A stretch of 64,000 bases of DNA from assembly GCA_022578965.1 (NCBI GenBank), contig MU400509.1, positions 62,001 through 126,000 on the forward strand, written 5' to 3'. Shown in pieces: positions 37,895 through 50,100 of the stretch. Both the position numbers and the translations under genes were made by a program. This stretch comes from Xylaria sp. FL1777. Lineage: Eukaryota > Ascomycota > Sordariomycetes > Xylariales > Xylariaceae. The notes beneath the pieces were generated by a model, which was given only the letters and a program-made list of their open reading frames with translations, searched no databases and was not told where the DNA came from. How positions within the stretch are numbered: position 1 is the stretch's first letter; the number at the start of each line of letters is the position of its first letter.

Positions 37895-40199
37895 TCACTT
37901 TCTGCCCGACTTTGCGGGTTTGGCCCCTACCATCCACGACAATACGCCCTGAGAACCCTTGCTCGACCTCTTTGGCGGTTTATTGACACTGATAACTTGC
38001 GCAGCCATTGGTCCAGCTCCCATTGGGTGTTGTGGTCTAAGACCAGGACCATGATTCGGAGGCGGAGGCGGTCCTCCAGGAGGTCGATGATGGCCAGGAT
38101 TAGGCCTAAAACCACCTGGAATCGGCATTCTCCCATGACCTAGCATACCGCCAGCACCGGCGGCACCGGCGGCGCCAGGAGGGACGCCAGGACGCCCGGC
38201 CATAGGCCCGGCCATGCCAGGTCGGTCCATTGGCCATAGGTGCATGGTAACTTGCCAGTCAGGCTCTATCACTTTATCCCAAACTTGTGGGAGAATGATT
38301 TCGCCGTTGGGTCCGATTAGATCGTAATGCCCGTGCTGCACATGAGGACCAATCACGTCGACATGCAAGAATGCTTGCTTGATCAGTTCTTCCATGCCCT
38401 AAACAATCCAAAAATTAGCAACCGTAAAAGGAGGTGAGAAAAAAGGGGCTCGATGTTTGAACGCACCTGCCAGGTTTGGCAAATATGGTAAGGAAAGCTA
38501 AACTTCCTCCCGACAGCATCTTTAAAGCGTATAGGTGCCTTGTCCTTGCCAAGGCCCTTCCGATTTAACTCTTCCGCCTTTACTTTTGCTTCCTCGAGAG
38601 CATGTTTTTTGAATGCGTCGTCGGCCTTCTTCTTGGCGTCTTCTGCAGCCTTGGCCGCTTCAGCAGCTGCTTTCTCTGCCTCAATCTTCTTACGTGCCTC
38701 GATCTCTGCTTTGAGCTTGGCTTCCTCCTCTAAGTTCTTCCTCCACTCAGCATCTTCTGCCGCCCTCTTAGCAGCTGCCGCCTTAGCCTCTGCTTCTGCT
38801 CTGATAGCTGCCTCTAGCCGGGCTTTCGCAATAGCCTCGGCAGCGGCAGCGGCTTCGGCCTCCTTCTTTTGTCTCTCTTCGGCGGCTTTGCGCTCTTTCT
38901 CTAACTTGTCACGCGCTTCTCGTTCCATACGAGCAAAGGCTTCTGCCTCTCTTTTAGCTCGTTCGGCCTCCGCCTTGCGCTCGGCTTCTAATCTGTCGCG
39001 GGCGTCCCGTTCAAGGCGAGCGAGCGCTTCCGCCTCTCGTCTATTCCGTTCAATCTCCGCTCTACGCTCAGCTTCCAATTTCTCACGCGCATCTTTCTCA
39101 GCACGAGCAACTGCTTCAGCTTCTCTTTTAGCTCGCTCGGCGTCCGCTTTGCGCTCGGCCTCAATAGCTTCACGTGCTGCCTTGTCAGCTTCCCTTCGTG
39201 CGTCTTCGATCTCCTTCTTAGCCTTCTCCAGCGCGAGCTTTCGCTCCTCAGCACGAACTTCCTCATCTCTCCGCATCTGTTCCATTTTGCGTGTAAAGGC
39301 CAGTTCAGCCTCTTCCCTAATACGTGCCTCAAGTTCTTTTTGTTTGGCCTCTGCTTCTCTCCTTTCCTGCTCTTTCTTTATCTCTGCCAGTTGCTTCTTC
39401 ATAGCCTCCTTCTCAGGGTCTTCTTTTGGAGGCTCCGGAGGACTGGGCGTCTTCGGTGGAGCAATCTCGGTGGGTGGCGGTGGCGGCGCTTGCCAATGGT
39501 ATTGTTGTAGATGGTTTGGCATTTGATAGCCCGGAGCAAAATAGTTCCCATGCCCCCCGTACGGCATCATTTCATTCCGGCCTCCCCAGGGCGGCTCGTT
39601 ACCAAAATAATTGCCGCCGTTCGGGGCAGGGGCAGGTGCAAAGGGGTTATTCCCGCCATAGGGCCCATAAGGAACTACCCGTGACTCGTAGCCATAGCCG
39701 CCGGCACCAGCGTGGCTTTGAGGATACCCTCCGGGTGGATGGCCGCGGCCATAGAAGCCGGCCGCCGGTGGGGCGAAGGCGCCACCACGGCCGTAGTATT
39801 CGTAGTCAGGATCCAGACTGTCTGCAGGCGGGCGAGAGCCCCGAGGACGAGATGCTGGTCGGTGAGCGAGTATATGCTGACGAAGGGGTTCGCGTGGATG
39901 ACGGCTTTCAGACCGGCGAGGTCTTGCTGGGCTGGAAGCTGAGTCTGAGGGGTCTAGTTCCTCGTCAGTGTCGACTAAGTCGTCGTCTTCCCAGCCGTCG
40001 TCGTCGTCGTCGTCGTCGTCTTCATACGAGGTACTCTCCCTGCTTGGCTCTTCTTCGTCGTCGTCGTAGTAGTCACTTGAGTGATTTGTTGGTGTAGGGC
40101 GGATGCGAATGCGAGTTCTGGATGTCCTGGTTCGTTGAATATTAATCCCGTGTTTTGAAGATAACGGAAGGGGCCGAGGGGAGTCGCGGCTTACGACAT
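37895..40199 (-). CDS. Coiled-coil protein with fungal ubiquitin-like domain (ULD)
   Basis: Exons 40199-40195, 40126-38467 and 38398-37895 join to 722 residues. The first exon holds only ATG plus two bases; the intron that follows (GTAAGC, acceptor AACCAG) gives a start MSTSRTRIRIRP. Layout: an Asp-rich segment with a run of eight Asp (about 35-45), a Gly/Tyr/Pro-rich disordered part (about 110-200), then some 330 residues of Glu/Lys/Arg/Ala helix with repeated AERKAEAERAKREAEA-type units. A globular domain follows that spans the second intron (PIRFKDAVGRKFSFPYH, then HYDLIGPNGEIILPQVWD and WQVTMHLWP), matching the fungal ubiquitin-like domain family often found at the end of such proteins. 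The tail is Pro/Gly/Met-rich. Function is unknown; the helix may be a single stable alpha-helix rather than a true coiled coil. Confidence 0.87.
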
Positions 40200-43100
40200 T
40201 GGAGGTAAGAGATTAGCCAAATGTCCCTCACTCGTGTTGGAAGTCGAGGATGGCTGGAGCAAAGGGCCGCGTAAAGGGACTGTATAATGCTCTTTTGTGT
40301 CGTGTCGTGTTGTGTTGTGTGGATGCGAGCAATACTGTCTACCGAGCTGCTTCGATGATCCAATTCGCACCCTTGTAAACAAGAGGGAGATATACTGTAG
40401 GTAGAAGGTAGCAGGTGGTAAGACAGTGGATGACTGATCTATGGCGGTGCCTGGAGATGCGGTGTGTAGGTCCGATGTGTAGTCTAGTAGTCTAGTAGTC
40501 TAGCTTGTGGTAGGGATGGTCGGGAGAGCAGCAGTGTGACAAGATGCCAGTCGTAATTGGTCGAACACAGCAATCCAGAAATTTCGACGGTGGATTCAGC
40601 TGAAAAATACTGGGCTGCAGACTCATAGGGCACCAGGTCCTTATAACAATAACTAAGGGGTCGTCGAGTTCTTGTTTTCGTGCCCGTTGTCAGAGTAGTG
40701 CGTGGATGATCCTTGCTCAGCGAAGCCGAAGATGTAGAGTTGGGCGGAAAAATGGTAAGATTGGGTTGCTGCGAGTTTCGCGGTGTGGGAGTGAATGGCG
40801 GGAGCGAGTGGCGGGCGGTTCAAGTTCCAGTGGTGTCCCGTCTGTCTGTCTGTCAACAGAGCGGGGAGGGTCTGCAACTAAGGTCGTAGTGTATTTGTAG
40901 GTACTATCTGTCCAAGTATCCAAGTATCCACGTACTTAGACGGGCGACTTAGGCGGGCGAAGTACCGTAGCGTAGCACCTGTCCGGCAGCGGGTCGTGGG
41001 ATGTTTGTAGCGCCTGGGCCACTGGGCGCCTGGGTTGTCTGGGTGCTCAGGTGCACACGTAGATTAGGTAACTTTGCAAGGGAGAGTGGTATGTATGTAG
41101 GTAGCCGTAGGTATGTCTGTAAGCTGGATGTATGCAACTAACCGGCCCCACCCTTGAACCCGTGCGGATCTTTCTGGGCCGTCGTCTGAGCTGCCGTCGT
41201 CGGTACCAATGATGTGTCAAGTCACCTGCGTTTCGAGGCGCGTGTGCGGAAGAGAGGAGAGAAGCGAGCGGTTGCGCAATCCCTTCTCGCAGAGGCCGTC
41301 GAAGCCGCAGCAGAGAGAGGAGGGACGTGAGGGGAGGCGGTCTCAGATGCGCAATGCAGAGCACAATCTCCCACGTCGCCTTTCTTCCCTTGTGTGCCAG
41401 GACACGAGCGAAGGAATCGGCGGCGGCGGTTGAGTCAGAGGGGATCGGCCGGTAGATATACTCAGGAACGAGCGCGCGAACACCTGGGCTAGGCACTGGG
41501 TTGGACAACCTAAGACAACGCCCACGAGCCGGTGTCAGTCAGCGAGCGAGGGGTGCTGGGTGTACGTATGTACGTATATGCAACTAATAAGAGCATGGCG
41601 GCATCCATCCTCAAGCCGTTGCGCAAAGAGCGGTGGATCCTGTACGCAGTAGGTAAGACGACGGGAAGGACTCGCAGCCTGGGACAAATCGGAGGCCAGG
41701 AATCGCATAACCAAGGCATAACCAAGGCATAACATCCAGCTTAGTGCCTCCTAGCCAGGCGTCCCAGGACTCCCAGTCGCAGCACCCAAGTTGCAACACA
41801 CACCCGGTCCGTCGTCTATACCGCGTACATAGTATACATGTACATAACGCATTGAGCAGGTAGGGAAACATGGGTCACCACTAGCCGGCCTCGATTACAT
41901 GTACTGCGTATGTAGGATCAGGATGATGCATCTCTTAGCTCTAGTACGCTTGCATTGAATAAGAAGAGGGTGGATTTAACCACACGGTAACTTGAGGTAT
42001 TTCCCACAATTGTCTCCTAGTTCTCAGTTTTCAAGCATGCCTAGCCGCCAGCCTACCTCTCGACAACTCGGCTTTATAGGCTTATAGGCTGGCCCAAAGA
42101 TGCACAGCTCGGCCCTAGATACTCCAAGTACCAACATGTTGCATGCCCTAGATAAGAGATACCGGTAGATAGAGGGCGAGTACGTACAAGAACAGGTGAG
42201 ATTGTATTATTAACAGCAATGTCCCAACTTCGAGCTTGGAAGTGTTCCTTACCCGAAAAAGAAAAGAGTAGGGGGAGAAAAGAAGCTATAGCGGGCAGAT
42301 TGCATGCGTGGCGCAGGGACGGACAACTGGAAAAGAGAGACTGGAAGGGAGTGGGAAGCACAGAACATTCCACGTTTGCCTACCTAGTCTATCTGTAGAG
42401 ACCTTGTGCGAGGCGAGGGCGAAGCACCAGAGGGCGGAAATAGTGAGAACTGCCTAAGTGGGCTTCTACGTGAGTTGTCCACAGGGATGGTAGATAGGGT
42501 GGGCTTGCTTCAGAGGCAGTACTCTAGAAGAATCGCAGTCAATGACGTCCGAAAATGGGTGGACTTGGACCGGGGGGGCGAAGAAGTGGTGATGCACAGC
42601 AGGCTGTCTGTGAGACTAAGTAGGTAGGTAATCTACCTACATACATACAGACCTACTTACCTACTTAGCTAGCAGGATACCTAGTATCTAGGCGCAGGAG
42701 CTGGTACACCGCTGCGTTGCTGAGATCGTTGCTGTGTTAGATGCACCATACGATTGTCCAGGTTGTACAGGTAGGTAGTTTGCCACCCGAGAGAGCTCAT
42801 CACACACGTCTGAGCCAGAAAGAGGGGAGACCTGATCACATGTTGGGTTCGGGTTTGATTTGGTATGGAGGGGAGCCTCATCCAGGGAATTCTGTGCACT
42901 TACACCGAAAAAAAAAAGAACAGCAGCGAGCCCCTTGTGCGCTCAGTGGCCCGGTATACTTGGGTAGGTAGGTAACCTAGGTAGGTCTTCATCCTCTGGC
43001 TAGCATCCTGCGTGTTTTGCCCGTCGTTTTGGTTGCTTGTCATTCACATTTCCACCATTGAATCCTTCTAGGCCAGATGTTCTAGATGGCTGGAGGGGTC

Positions 43101-44331
43101 ACTATTACGTTACTTTGTCCCGAGTGGAGATGGAGATGAAATGGCCACCTCTCAAGAACAAAGACCGGTAGAGCCCCAATTCGTATTTTCTTGCACGAGA
43201 TCTGCGCCTGGCTGGCTGTTGCGACTAATTAGTCAAAGTCCAGGACGGATATGCAATAAGGGCGTTGGGGGCCTACCACGTAAAGATCAGGACATTATGT
43301 AGTACACCTACTATATCGCATGCATCAAGAATGCCCGGATCGATCTCGGATGTTTGGCATGGGTGTCATCGCGCGCTGCGACGCACATGTACCTAGTGAA
43401 TATGTAGGTAGGGTAAGTAAGTCGCACGACATCTGTCGAGGCCACGACCTCTACTGGCTGATTAGTAAATAACCATACAATACACTTTCTGGGTATTTGG
43501 AACCTTGCAAAAGTCGTCACAATTTTGTGAAGCCAGAAATTTTCATTGACTGGGCCGTTGTTTACTACAAATACTCTGTCGCGCCAGTTTCTTCCATACA
43601 TCCCTGCTTGGCCGTGGATCTAGTCTGACAAGCCAGACGGCACGAATCTCGTGGGAGAGAGCTCGGACCGCGACAACTCATCTATGCCCCTAACCAAACA
43701 ATGATGGTATATGGAAACTATGTGCTGCCAGCAAGACAACATGCCCCATCGCCTCACTTAGATGTCGCTTCACTAAAGCGGGTAGCGGCTGTAGTGTTCG
43801 TCGATCCTCAATGTGGCACCTTGTGATACCAATAAGAGGGTCTCTAAGTATGGCTAGACCCCTCCTCTATCCAAGGCGTTCAAAATGGACTCTGATCATG
43901 ATTACGGAGCAGCTAGCTGGAGTAGGTGTATCGTAAGATTATGTTGCGGCTACCGACTGTATATTAAAGCTACAGGAGAAAGGTTAGACAACGAAAATGT
44001 CACTGGAGCCACGTGCCCGAAGAAAAATAGATCGATGAACCCGAAATGTTAGTTCTGCTACTGGGCAACTTCTATCTGGGATAGCTTTCTGCCCAATGTC
44101 CCACTGACCTTCCGTAAATAGGGCCCCAACTGGTGATCATACGCGCGCCACTGCGCATACCAGTGCTGTTGTGCATTCATAAGCTTATCTGTAGGCCCAA
44201 CCAGAAGGAAATACCAGATATGAGTCAGTGTTGGGTGCAGCAACACATGGAGACTCACCCTAGCAGGCACAATTTGTCCAGCTAACACTCAGCCTAGATT
44301 ACCCACTCGACTTCAAACCGACAACCGCGCG
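40200..44331. other. 4.1-kb gene-poor intergenic stretch
   Basis: It holds the promoter and 5' leader of the minus-strand coiled-coil gene and the 3' side of EMC2. TAGGTAGG/CTACCTAC words cluster at 42620-42670 and 42960-42985. Short frames here show no domain or codon signal I can support. Confidence 0.45.
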
Positions 44332-45471
44332 TCACCTAACGCTAGCCATGGAATGTGATTCAAGAAGCTCTCGTGCTGCTGTTATCTCGGCTTCAGCGTA
44401 GCCCTGCCAGTCCTTCTCGCCAGCTGAATTACGACGAACAATCTCCGCGAGTTTCTTGGTTGCTACTTCATCGAGCTTTTGTAGGGTGCTGGATTCTGGA
44501 ACAGACCATTCTTCCGGTTCTGATGATTTTGAAGCTTTCAAAGATGCATCGCTCAGCAGCTGTTGAATAGTCTTGCTTTGAAGTTAGCGACTGACCATAA
44601 TCTCTCTACGAATAAAACACCCACCAATTTAAGACCATAATAGCCTCGCAAATAGTTATCACATAGCTCAATGCTACGACAGAATCGTTTCAAAGCCTCC
44701 GTGAGTCGTTTGGGTGCATCAGATGTCTTCGCCGCCATAAGAAGCATCTCACCTAAACGGGCATGTATCTGAAAGCATGATATTAGCATGACAACACGAT
44801 CCTAACCACCGAGGGCAAGAAATGACAAACATTCCAGGCGTTCGGCTGTAGGACGAGCACTTCTTCTTGGGCATAAATAGCTTGAGAGTATAAGCCTTGA
44901 GTCAGATATAGGTCGGCCAGCTCGGCCCACGCCTCTGCATCAGTAGGAGACATGTCAAGCAGTGAGTTTAGGGCATTCACGGCCGCCGACGTCCGACCCA
45001 GAGATCGCAACAGCGAAGCGCGTCGTTTTGCTATAGGCTATATATCATACATCAGCGCCTAACTTCCAGAGCCGCATCAATAGCTATACTTACTAAGTTG
45101 GGAGGATTTTCCTGTAGAATCTGGTCGTACTCTTGCAAAACTAGATCGAGGGCGGCGTTATCGGCAGCGGTGGCTTCCTTCAGCAGGCCCTTCAAGGCCA
45201 TAACACGTTCATTATCATTGCCAAATCTGTTCACGAGCCTGCCCAGACACTGGTGCGCTGACTCGTCATCACCTGTCCGAAGACATGAGAGCAAGAGATT
45301 CTCGTAAACAGTCCATAGTTCTTGTGTCTCGGAGGCTGAGAGCATGGACTGAATAACGGAGGTTGATATGGCACCTGGCGAATTCGCGAGGATGCTGGGA
45401 GCTTGCTGCGAATGGAGCAAGGCTGTAGCCGGTGGAAGGTGGCTGGGAGGGTGAAGGAGTGAGGCAGACAT
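44332..45471 (-). CDS. EMC2: ER membrane protein complex subunit 2
   Basis: Exons 45471-45094, 45037-44831, 44768-44625 and 44571-44332 all join at phase 0 to 322 residues. The start chosen is the ATG giving MSASLLHPPSHLPP; the frame is open 34 codons further but without family similarity. TPR helices are visible: RLVNRFGNDNERVMALKGLL, RASLLRSLGRTSAAVNALNS, DAEAWAELADLYLTQGLYSQ, and ARLGEMLLMAA followed by RSIELCDNYLRGYYGLKL. The order and the RGYYGLKL motif are typical of EMC2/Oca3, a cytosolic TPR subunit of the EMC insertase that places tail-anchored and multi-pass proteins in the ER membrane. The third intron uses a GCAAG acceptor, which is required to keep frame and family similarity. 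Confidence 0.92.
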
Positions 45472-46063
45472 GGTGAATGTCGGCTTGGATGCCTTAGGTC
45501 CAGCGCGTAGAGGTCGACGTTGTAGTAGCGACCCGAGTTGTCGAATGGTGGTATTAAACAGCTGCCTAGACAATATCGAACGATATCAATCGCTTGTCTG
45601 GGATGAGGTTGCAATTGGTTGGTCCCAAAAATGGGATAAGTCCGTGATCAGCAGAACGAAGTCGTCGAGCTAACCCTTGCGGTATCTACTGCGTATGTAA
45701 TTGACGGAGCTCCACCAGAGTCACTCTTAGTCGCTTTTGCTTTGCCTCAGAACCTTTTCTTTCGTGACCTTCATTACAGCAGTGTAACGTGTCAGGCAAA
45801 CGTACCAGGAGCTTCCAAGTTCCAATATTACCTAGATCTCTAAGTATGTACATAGGCATGCATGTACTGTAGCCGACTTAGAGTTTAGTAGTGTAAGATC
45901 AGGAATGGCCACTTTTCATAGGTATGCGGTATACGTCAGCTGACCGTCAACTGTGCCTAGGTACCTACCTAGGTAGCTAGGTAGCTGTAGAAATTACAAG
46001 TAGGTACCTGATATATGACCTACCGGTGTCCTCTGATTACCTACACATCTAATCGATTATATA

Positions 46064-46171
46064 CCCGTAGGGACTCCACTCCCGTCCCTACTAATAACAG
46101 GAGCTACGCTGGCCCTTATTAGTAGGGGCCTTTAATTAGCGAATGCAAAGTTATTCGCGATTAATTGTGGG
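46064..46171 (+). repeat. Left terminal inverted repeat of the MITE
   Basis: 108 nt, exactly complementary to 46316-46423. It contains nested short palindromes. Confidence 0.93.
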
Positions 46172-46315
46172 TTGGTCCTAATACTTACATTTATATAGGA
46201 AGTTTACCTAAGACTAAGAACTTTAGCACTAACTAGAAGTAGTTAGTAGCATAGCTTAACAGAACTACTTTATTTTATGTAGTAACTTGACCTATTTGGA
46301 AGTTCTCCAAGATAC

Positions 46316-46423
46316 CCCACAATTAATCGCGAATAACTTTGCATTCGCTAATTAAAGGCCCCTACTAATAAGGGCCAGCGTAGCTCCTGTTATTAGTAGG
46401 GACGGGAGTGGAGTCCCTACGGG
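46316..46423 (-). repeat. Right terminal inverted repeat of the MITE
   Basis: 108 nt, exactly complementary to 46064-46171. Confidence 0.93.
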
Positions 46424-47166
46424 TACATGAATCTTCGACCTAAATATACACTACAACGTGAGTAAACCTGTGTTTCGGATTTTTAGTTTGTAGTTAACGT
46501 TAGGTAAAAACATCTTCGCTGTTGCCGCAAGTTTTATCTTCTTGAGCCGAACAACTTGTCTCATGGGAGCCTACGGTTCAGAGTTTTATGAACATGGGAG
46601 TTCTGTTGGCTTTCTGAGCTCGGTCTTTTATATCCACCATGTTCAGGTTGAATAGAAGTTTCTAATACTACCTATGGTATTCAATTTCATATACTTACAC
46701 AAAATAAGCATACCTAGATATACCTACATATGTAGCATGTCCCAATGGTTAGGTACCTAGAGAGATGTCGGTGTCAGCAGCTGTTCTGCCGCGGGGTACC
46801 TAACTGTACCTACGTATGTACTGCGGACCGGTATTGGAAGGTACCTATTTAGGTACCTACTACAAGCATCTCTCAAGCTGCTACCTACGTACCATGTTCA
46901 TACGTGGGGTCTAGTCTGTTATGTGAGCTCTCGTAATCACTTTGTCCCGCGAGCATAACTACAGCTATCACAGGCTACGGATCTACTGTCGAACCCGCCG
47001 ACACATGGTCTATACCAAGCCACTCGACCGGTCTCTTGCGAAGATGCTTCTCCCTACTACGTATATACCTAGTTCTCCGGAATTATAGATGCGCTCCCGT
47101 CCTTTCTAGACCCGGCACACGGCACGAAGGAGGATTTGGCACCGCCGATGTGCGGCCCGGCCCATC

Positions 47167-50100
47167 ATGTGTGTTCCCTCGTGCACTCGCCGGCACACTC
47201 GAAGCGAAGGTGCTGATGGCATTGCAGGTTTGAAAAATCCCTCTACGACCTCATCAGAGGCCTGAGGAGCCACAAAGGCAACGAGAAGGAGTACATACAA
47301 AACTGTTTGAAAGAATGTCGCGCCGAGGTTCGCAGCCAGGACATGGGTTAGCACCGCCTCTCCTCAAACCAACCCCGGATTCATGCTGATGGAAGCCGAC
47401 TTCCTCCCCTAGACCTGAAGGCCACTGCCTTACTGAAGCTGATATACCTGGAGATGTTTGGCCATGACATGTCCTGGGCATCCTTCAATGTCCTCGAGGT
47501 CATGGCCTCCCCGAAATACCACCAAAAGCGCGTTGGATATCTCGGCGCCATCCAAAGCTTCCGCCCAGATACTGAGGTGTTGATGCTCGCCACAAACCTC
47601 CTCAAGAAGGTAGACGGTCGCTGGTCGTCCTCCCACCTGTAGTGTCACTGACTGAGCGTCCTAGGATTTGACGGCGACATCGACGACCACCATCTCGCTC
47701 CCTATCGTAACTCTTCCGCACGTCATCACACCGTCTCTCGCGCTCTCGGTCCTCCCCGATATTCTGCCCCGTCTGAGCCATACCAGCCCTACCATCAGGA
47801 AGAAAACAATCGTTACTCTCTACAGACTCGCTCTAGTCTATCCCGAGACGCTTCGTGCTGCGTGGCCCAAGATCAAAGAGAGGTTAATGGACAGATCAGA
47901 AGACTCTAGCGTCACCGCTGCGATTGTGAATGTTATATGCGAATTGGGCTGGCGCAGACCCCACGATTTTCTCTCTCTGGCCCCCAGGCTCTTCGAACTA
48001 CTTGTTGATAGTGGTAACAACTGGCTGGCAATAAAATTGATAAAGTTGGTATGGATTACCTCACTCCTCTCGCGAAAGATAATATGACTCTGGCTGATAC
48101 GCTGAAGTTTGCTACTCTTACACCCCTTGAGCCCCGGCTTGTTCGGAAGCTCTTGCCACCATTGACCGAAATCATTCAGACTACTCCTGCCATGTCTTTA
48201 CTGTATGAATGCATCAATGGGATCATACAGGGTGGTATTCTGGGGAGCGGTGACGATACCTCCGGGAAAGAAGAGATTGCCTCGCTATGCGTGGACAAGT
48301 TGCGGAGCATGATCATGGTCGATGGTGACCCTAACTGTAAGTTGTCAATAACGGTAAATGTGTTCAGTTACTGATATGATAACGTATAGTGAAATATGTG
48401 GCACTTCTTGCTTTCAATAAGATAGTTGATACGCATCCTTGGCTTGTTGCACAACAGGAGGACGTCATTCTTGAATGTATCGACAGTGCGGACATATCTA
48501 TCCGCATAAAAGCTTTAGATCTAGTCCAGGGAATGGTCAGCAATGACAATCTGCTTTCGATTGTTAGTCGCCTTATGAGGCAACTCAAACTGTCATCGAC
48601 TATAGATCGCAAAAATGGCGCAAATACCTCAGGCTCTAGCCCTGGGGACTCGGATGATGATGACTTAGAAAGGACTATCAACCCGACGCAAAAGACTACT
48701 GAACAAATGCCGCCACTCCCCGATGATTACAGGATTGATGTGATCAATCGGATCTTAAACATGTGTTCCCAGAATAATTATACCAATTTGAACGATTTTG
48801 AGTGGTATATCGATATACTGACTCAACTCGTACGCATTGCTCCCACGCCAAGAAAGCCGAACGATATGGAAGCTCTGCCAGTTATTGGAAAGTCTAGTTC
48901 TGGCGATATATCTGAAAAGATTGGCAATGAGCTAAGAAACGTAGCCGTCAAAGTTCAAGCCGTCCGCGCCGCTTGTTTGCAAGCTGCGGAAAGTATCTCG
49001 ACCCAGCTCAAAAACGACACACCTACAGGCCATCCTCTCAATCCAGGGGCGTTGGGGCCGGTAACTTGGATTATTGGAGAGTATGCCACGGAACTAGAAG
49101 CCCCAGAAGATTCGTTGGGGTTGTTACTCCAGCTGATTCCAAGAATAGTCTCGGCAGAGCCGCTGGCTGCCAGTCTTCAAGCTGCTATGAAGGTCTTTTC
49201 ACTAATTGCTGGAGATCACCTAACGCGGTGGACTGCTGAGCATAAGTCCAAAATTTTACTCTTGATGGCTCGCATTGTTCATACATTTGATGTCTTAACA
49301 CTTCACCCGAGTTTAGAAGTCCAAGAACGTGCAGTGGAGTTCTCCGAGTTGCTCAAATTAACTGCAGAAGCTGCATCTGCGCAAGAGGCATCGACCGAGG
49401 CGATTCATCAAGATACTCCGCTCCTACTCACACAGGCTATACCGTCTTTATTCGTCGGTTGGGAACTAAAATCGGTTGCCGCCAGCGCACAGAAGAATGT
49501 GCCACTTCCTGAAGGACTAGATCTTGACGAACCTATTAACCCGAATCTTAATTTCTTGCTCGCGTCTGCTGAGTCGCTATCCATCCAAGCTGATGAAGTT
49601 GATGAGTTTGACGCCTATTATCACCAGCAACCGCCTGCAACTAGTATTGCCTCAGAGCCTGCGATCACACGCTTAGCGGACGAGCGCCAAGATACAGTTG
49701 GTTCTTATCAACAGCCGACTGAAGAATCCTATCTCGATGCAGACATAGTAGCTAAGCGGAAGTTAGAACGACTGGAGAAGAACCGGGATGATCCATTTTA
49801 TATCCAAGAGACTGGCTCGATACAGAGATCGTCGACCCCTATACACAACATCTTACAGAGCTCTAATGGCCCCGACCTAGATGTTGATTCGATCCCTATC
49901 ATGGAGCTTGACCTTGACAAACTCAGTGCTGGCGTAAGCCATGCTCCCACAAGGCTATCCAAACCTTCCCGGCCGAAACCGCGTCAACGGATTGTCATCG
50001 CTGCAGACGAGAATCTTGCTAGTAGCGGTCAGAGCACACCTAAGAACGACTCAGAGAATGACTTAGGGTCATTAGCTTCGAAAACAGCGCGTGCCAGGCG

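Larger units (their letters stand above)
46064..46423. mobile_element. Foldback MITE, 360 bp, perfect 108-bp terminal inverted repeats, TA target duplication
   Basis: The element begins CCCGTAGGGAC and ends with its exact complement. Both arms are 108 nt (46064-46171 and 46316-46423) and identical base for base in inverted orientation; a 144-nt A/T-rich spacer with no coding potential separates them. TA dinucleotides flank both ends (46062-46063 and 46424-46425), as expected for Tc1/mariner-type transposition. Within each arm a second palindrome exists: CCCTACTAATAA (46086-46097) pairs with TTATTAGTAGGG (46116-46127), and GTAGGGAC (46067-46074) pairs with GTCCCTAC (46084-46091). It is non-autonomous; mobilisation would need a transposase elsewhere in the genome. 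Perfect arms suggest recent insertion or arm conversion. Confidence 0.9.
45472..47166. other. Divergent intergenic region between EMC2 and APL5, carrying a MITE
   Basis: No gene. Dense TAGGTAGG/GGTACCTA words flank the transposable element on both sides (45955-46010 and 46725-46880). The element itself is listed separately. Confidence 0.6.

Noticed and set aside
38540..39526. 328-codon plus-strand frame, Ser/Ala-rich
   Set aside because: It is the complement of the Glu/Lys/Ala helix of the coiled-coil gene; the repeated codons leave the opposite strand free of stops. The minus strand has the recognised domain and valid splices.
43311..43601. 96-codon minus-strand frame
   Set aside because: No recognisable domain, and flanked by repeat-rich intergenic DNA; kept as intergenic.
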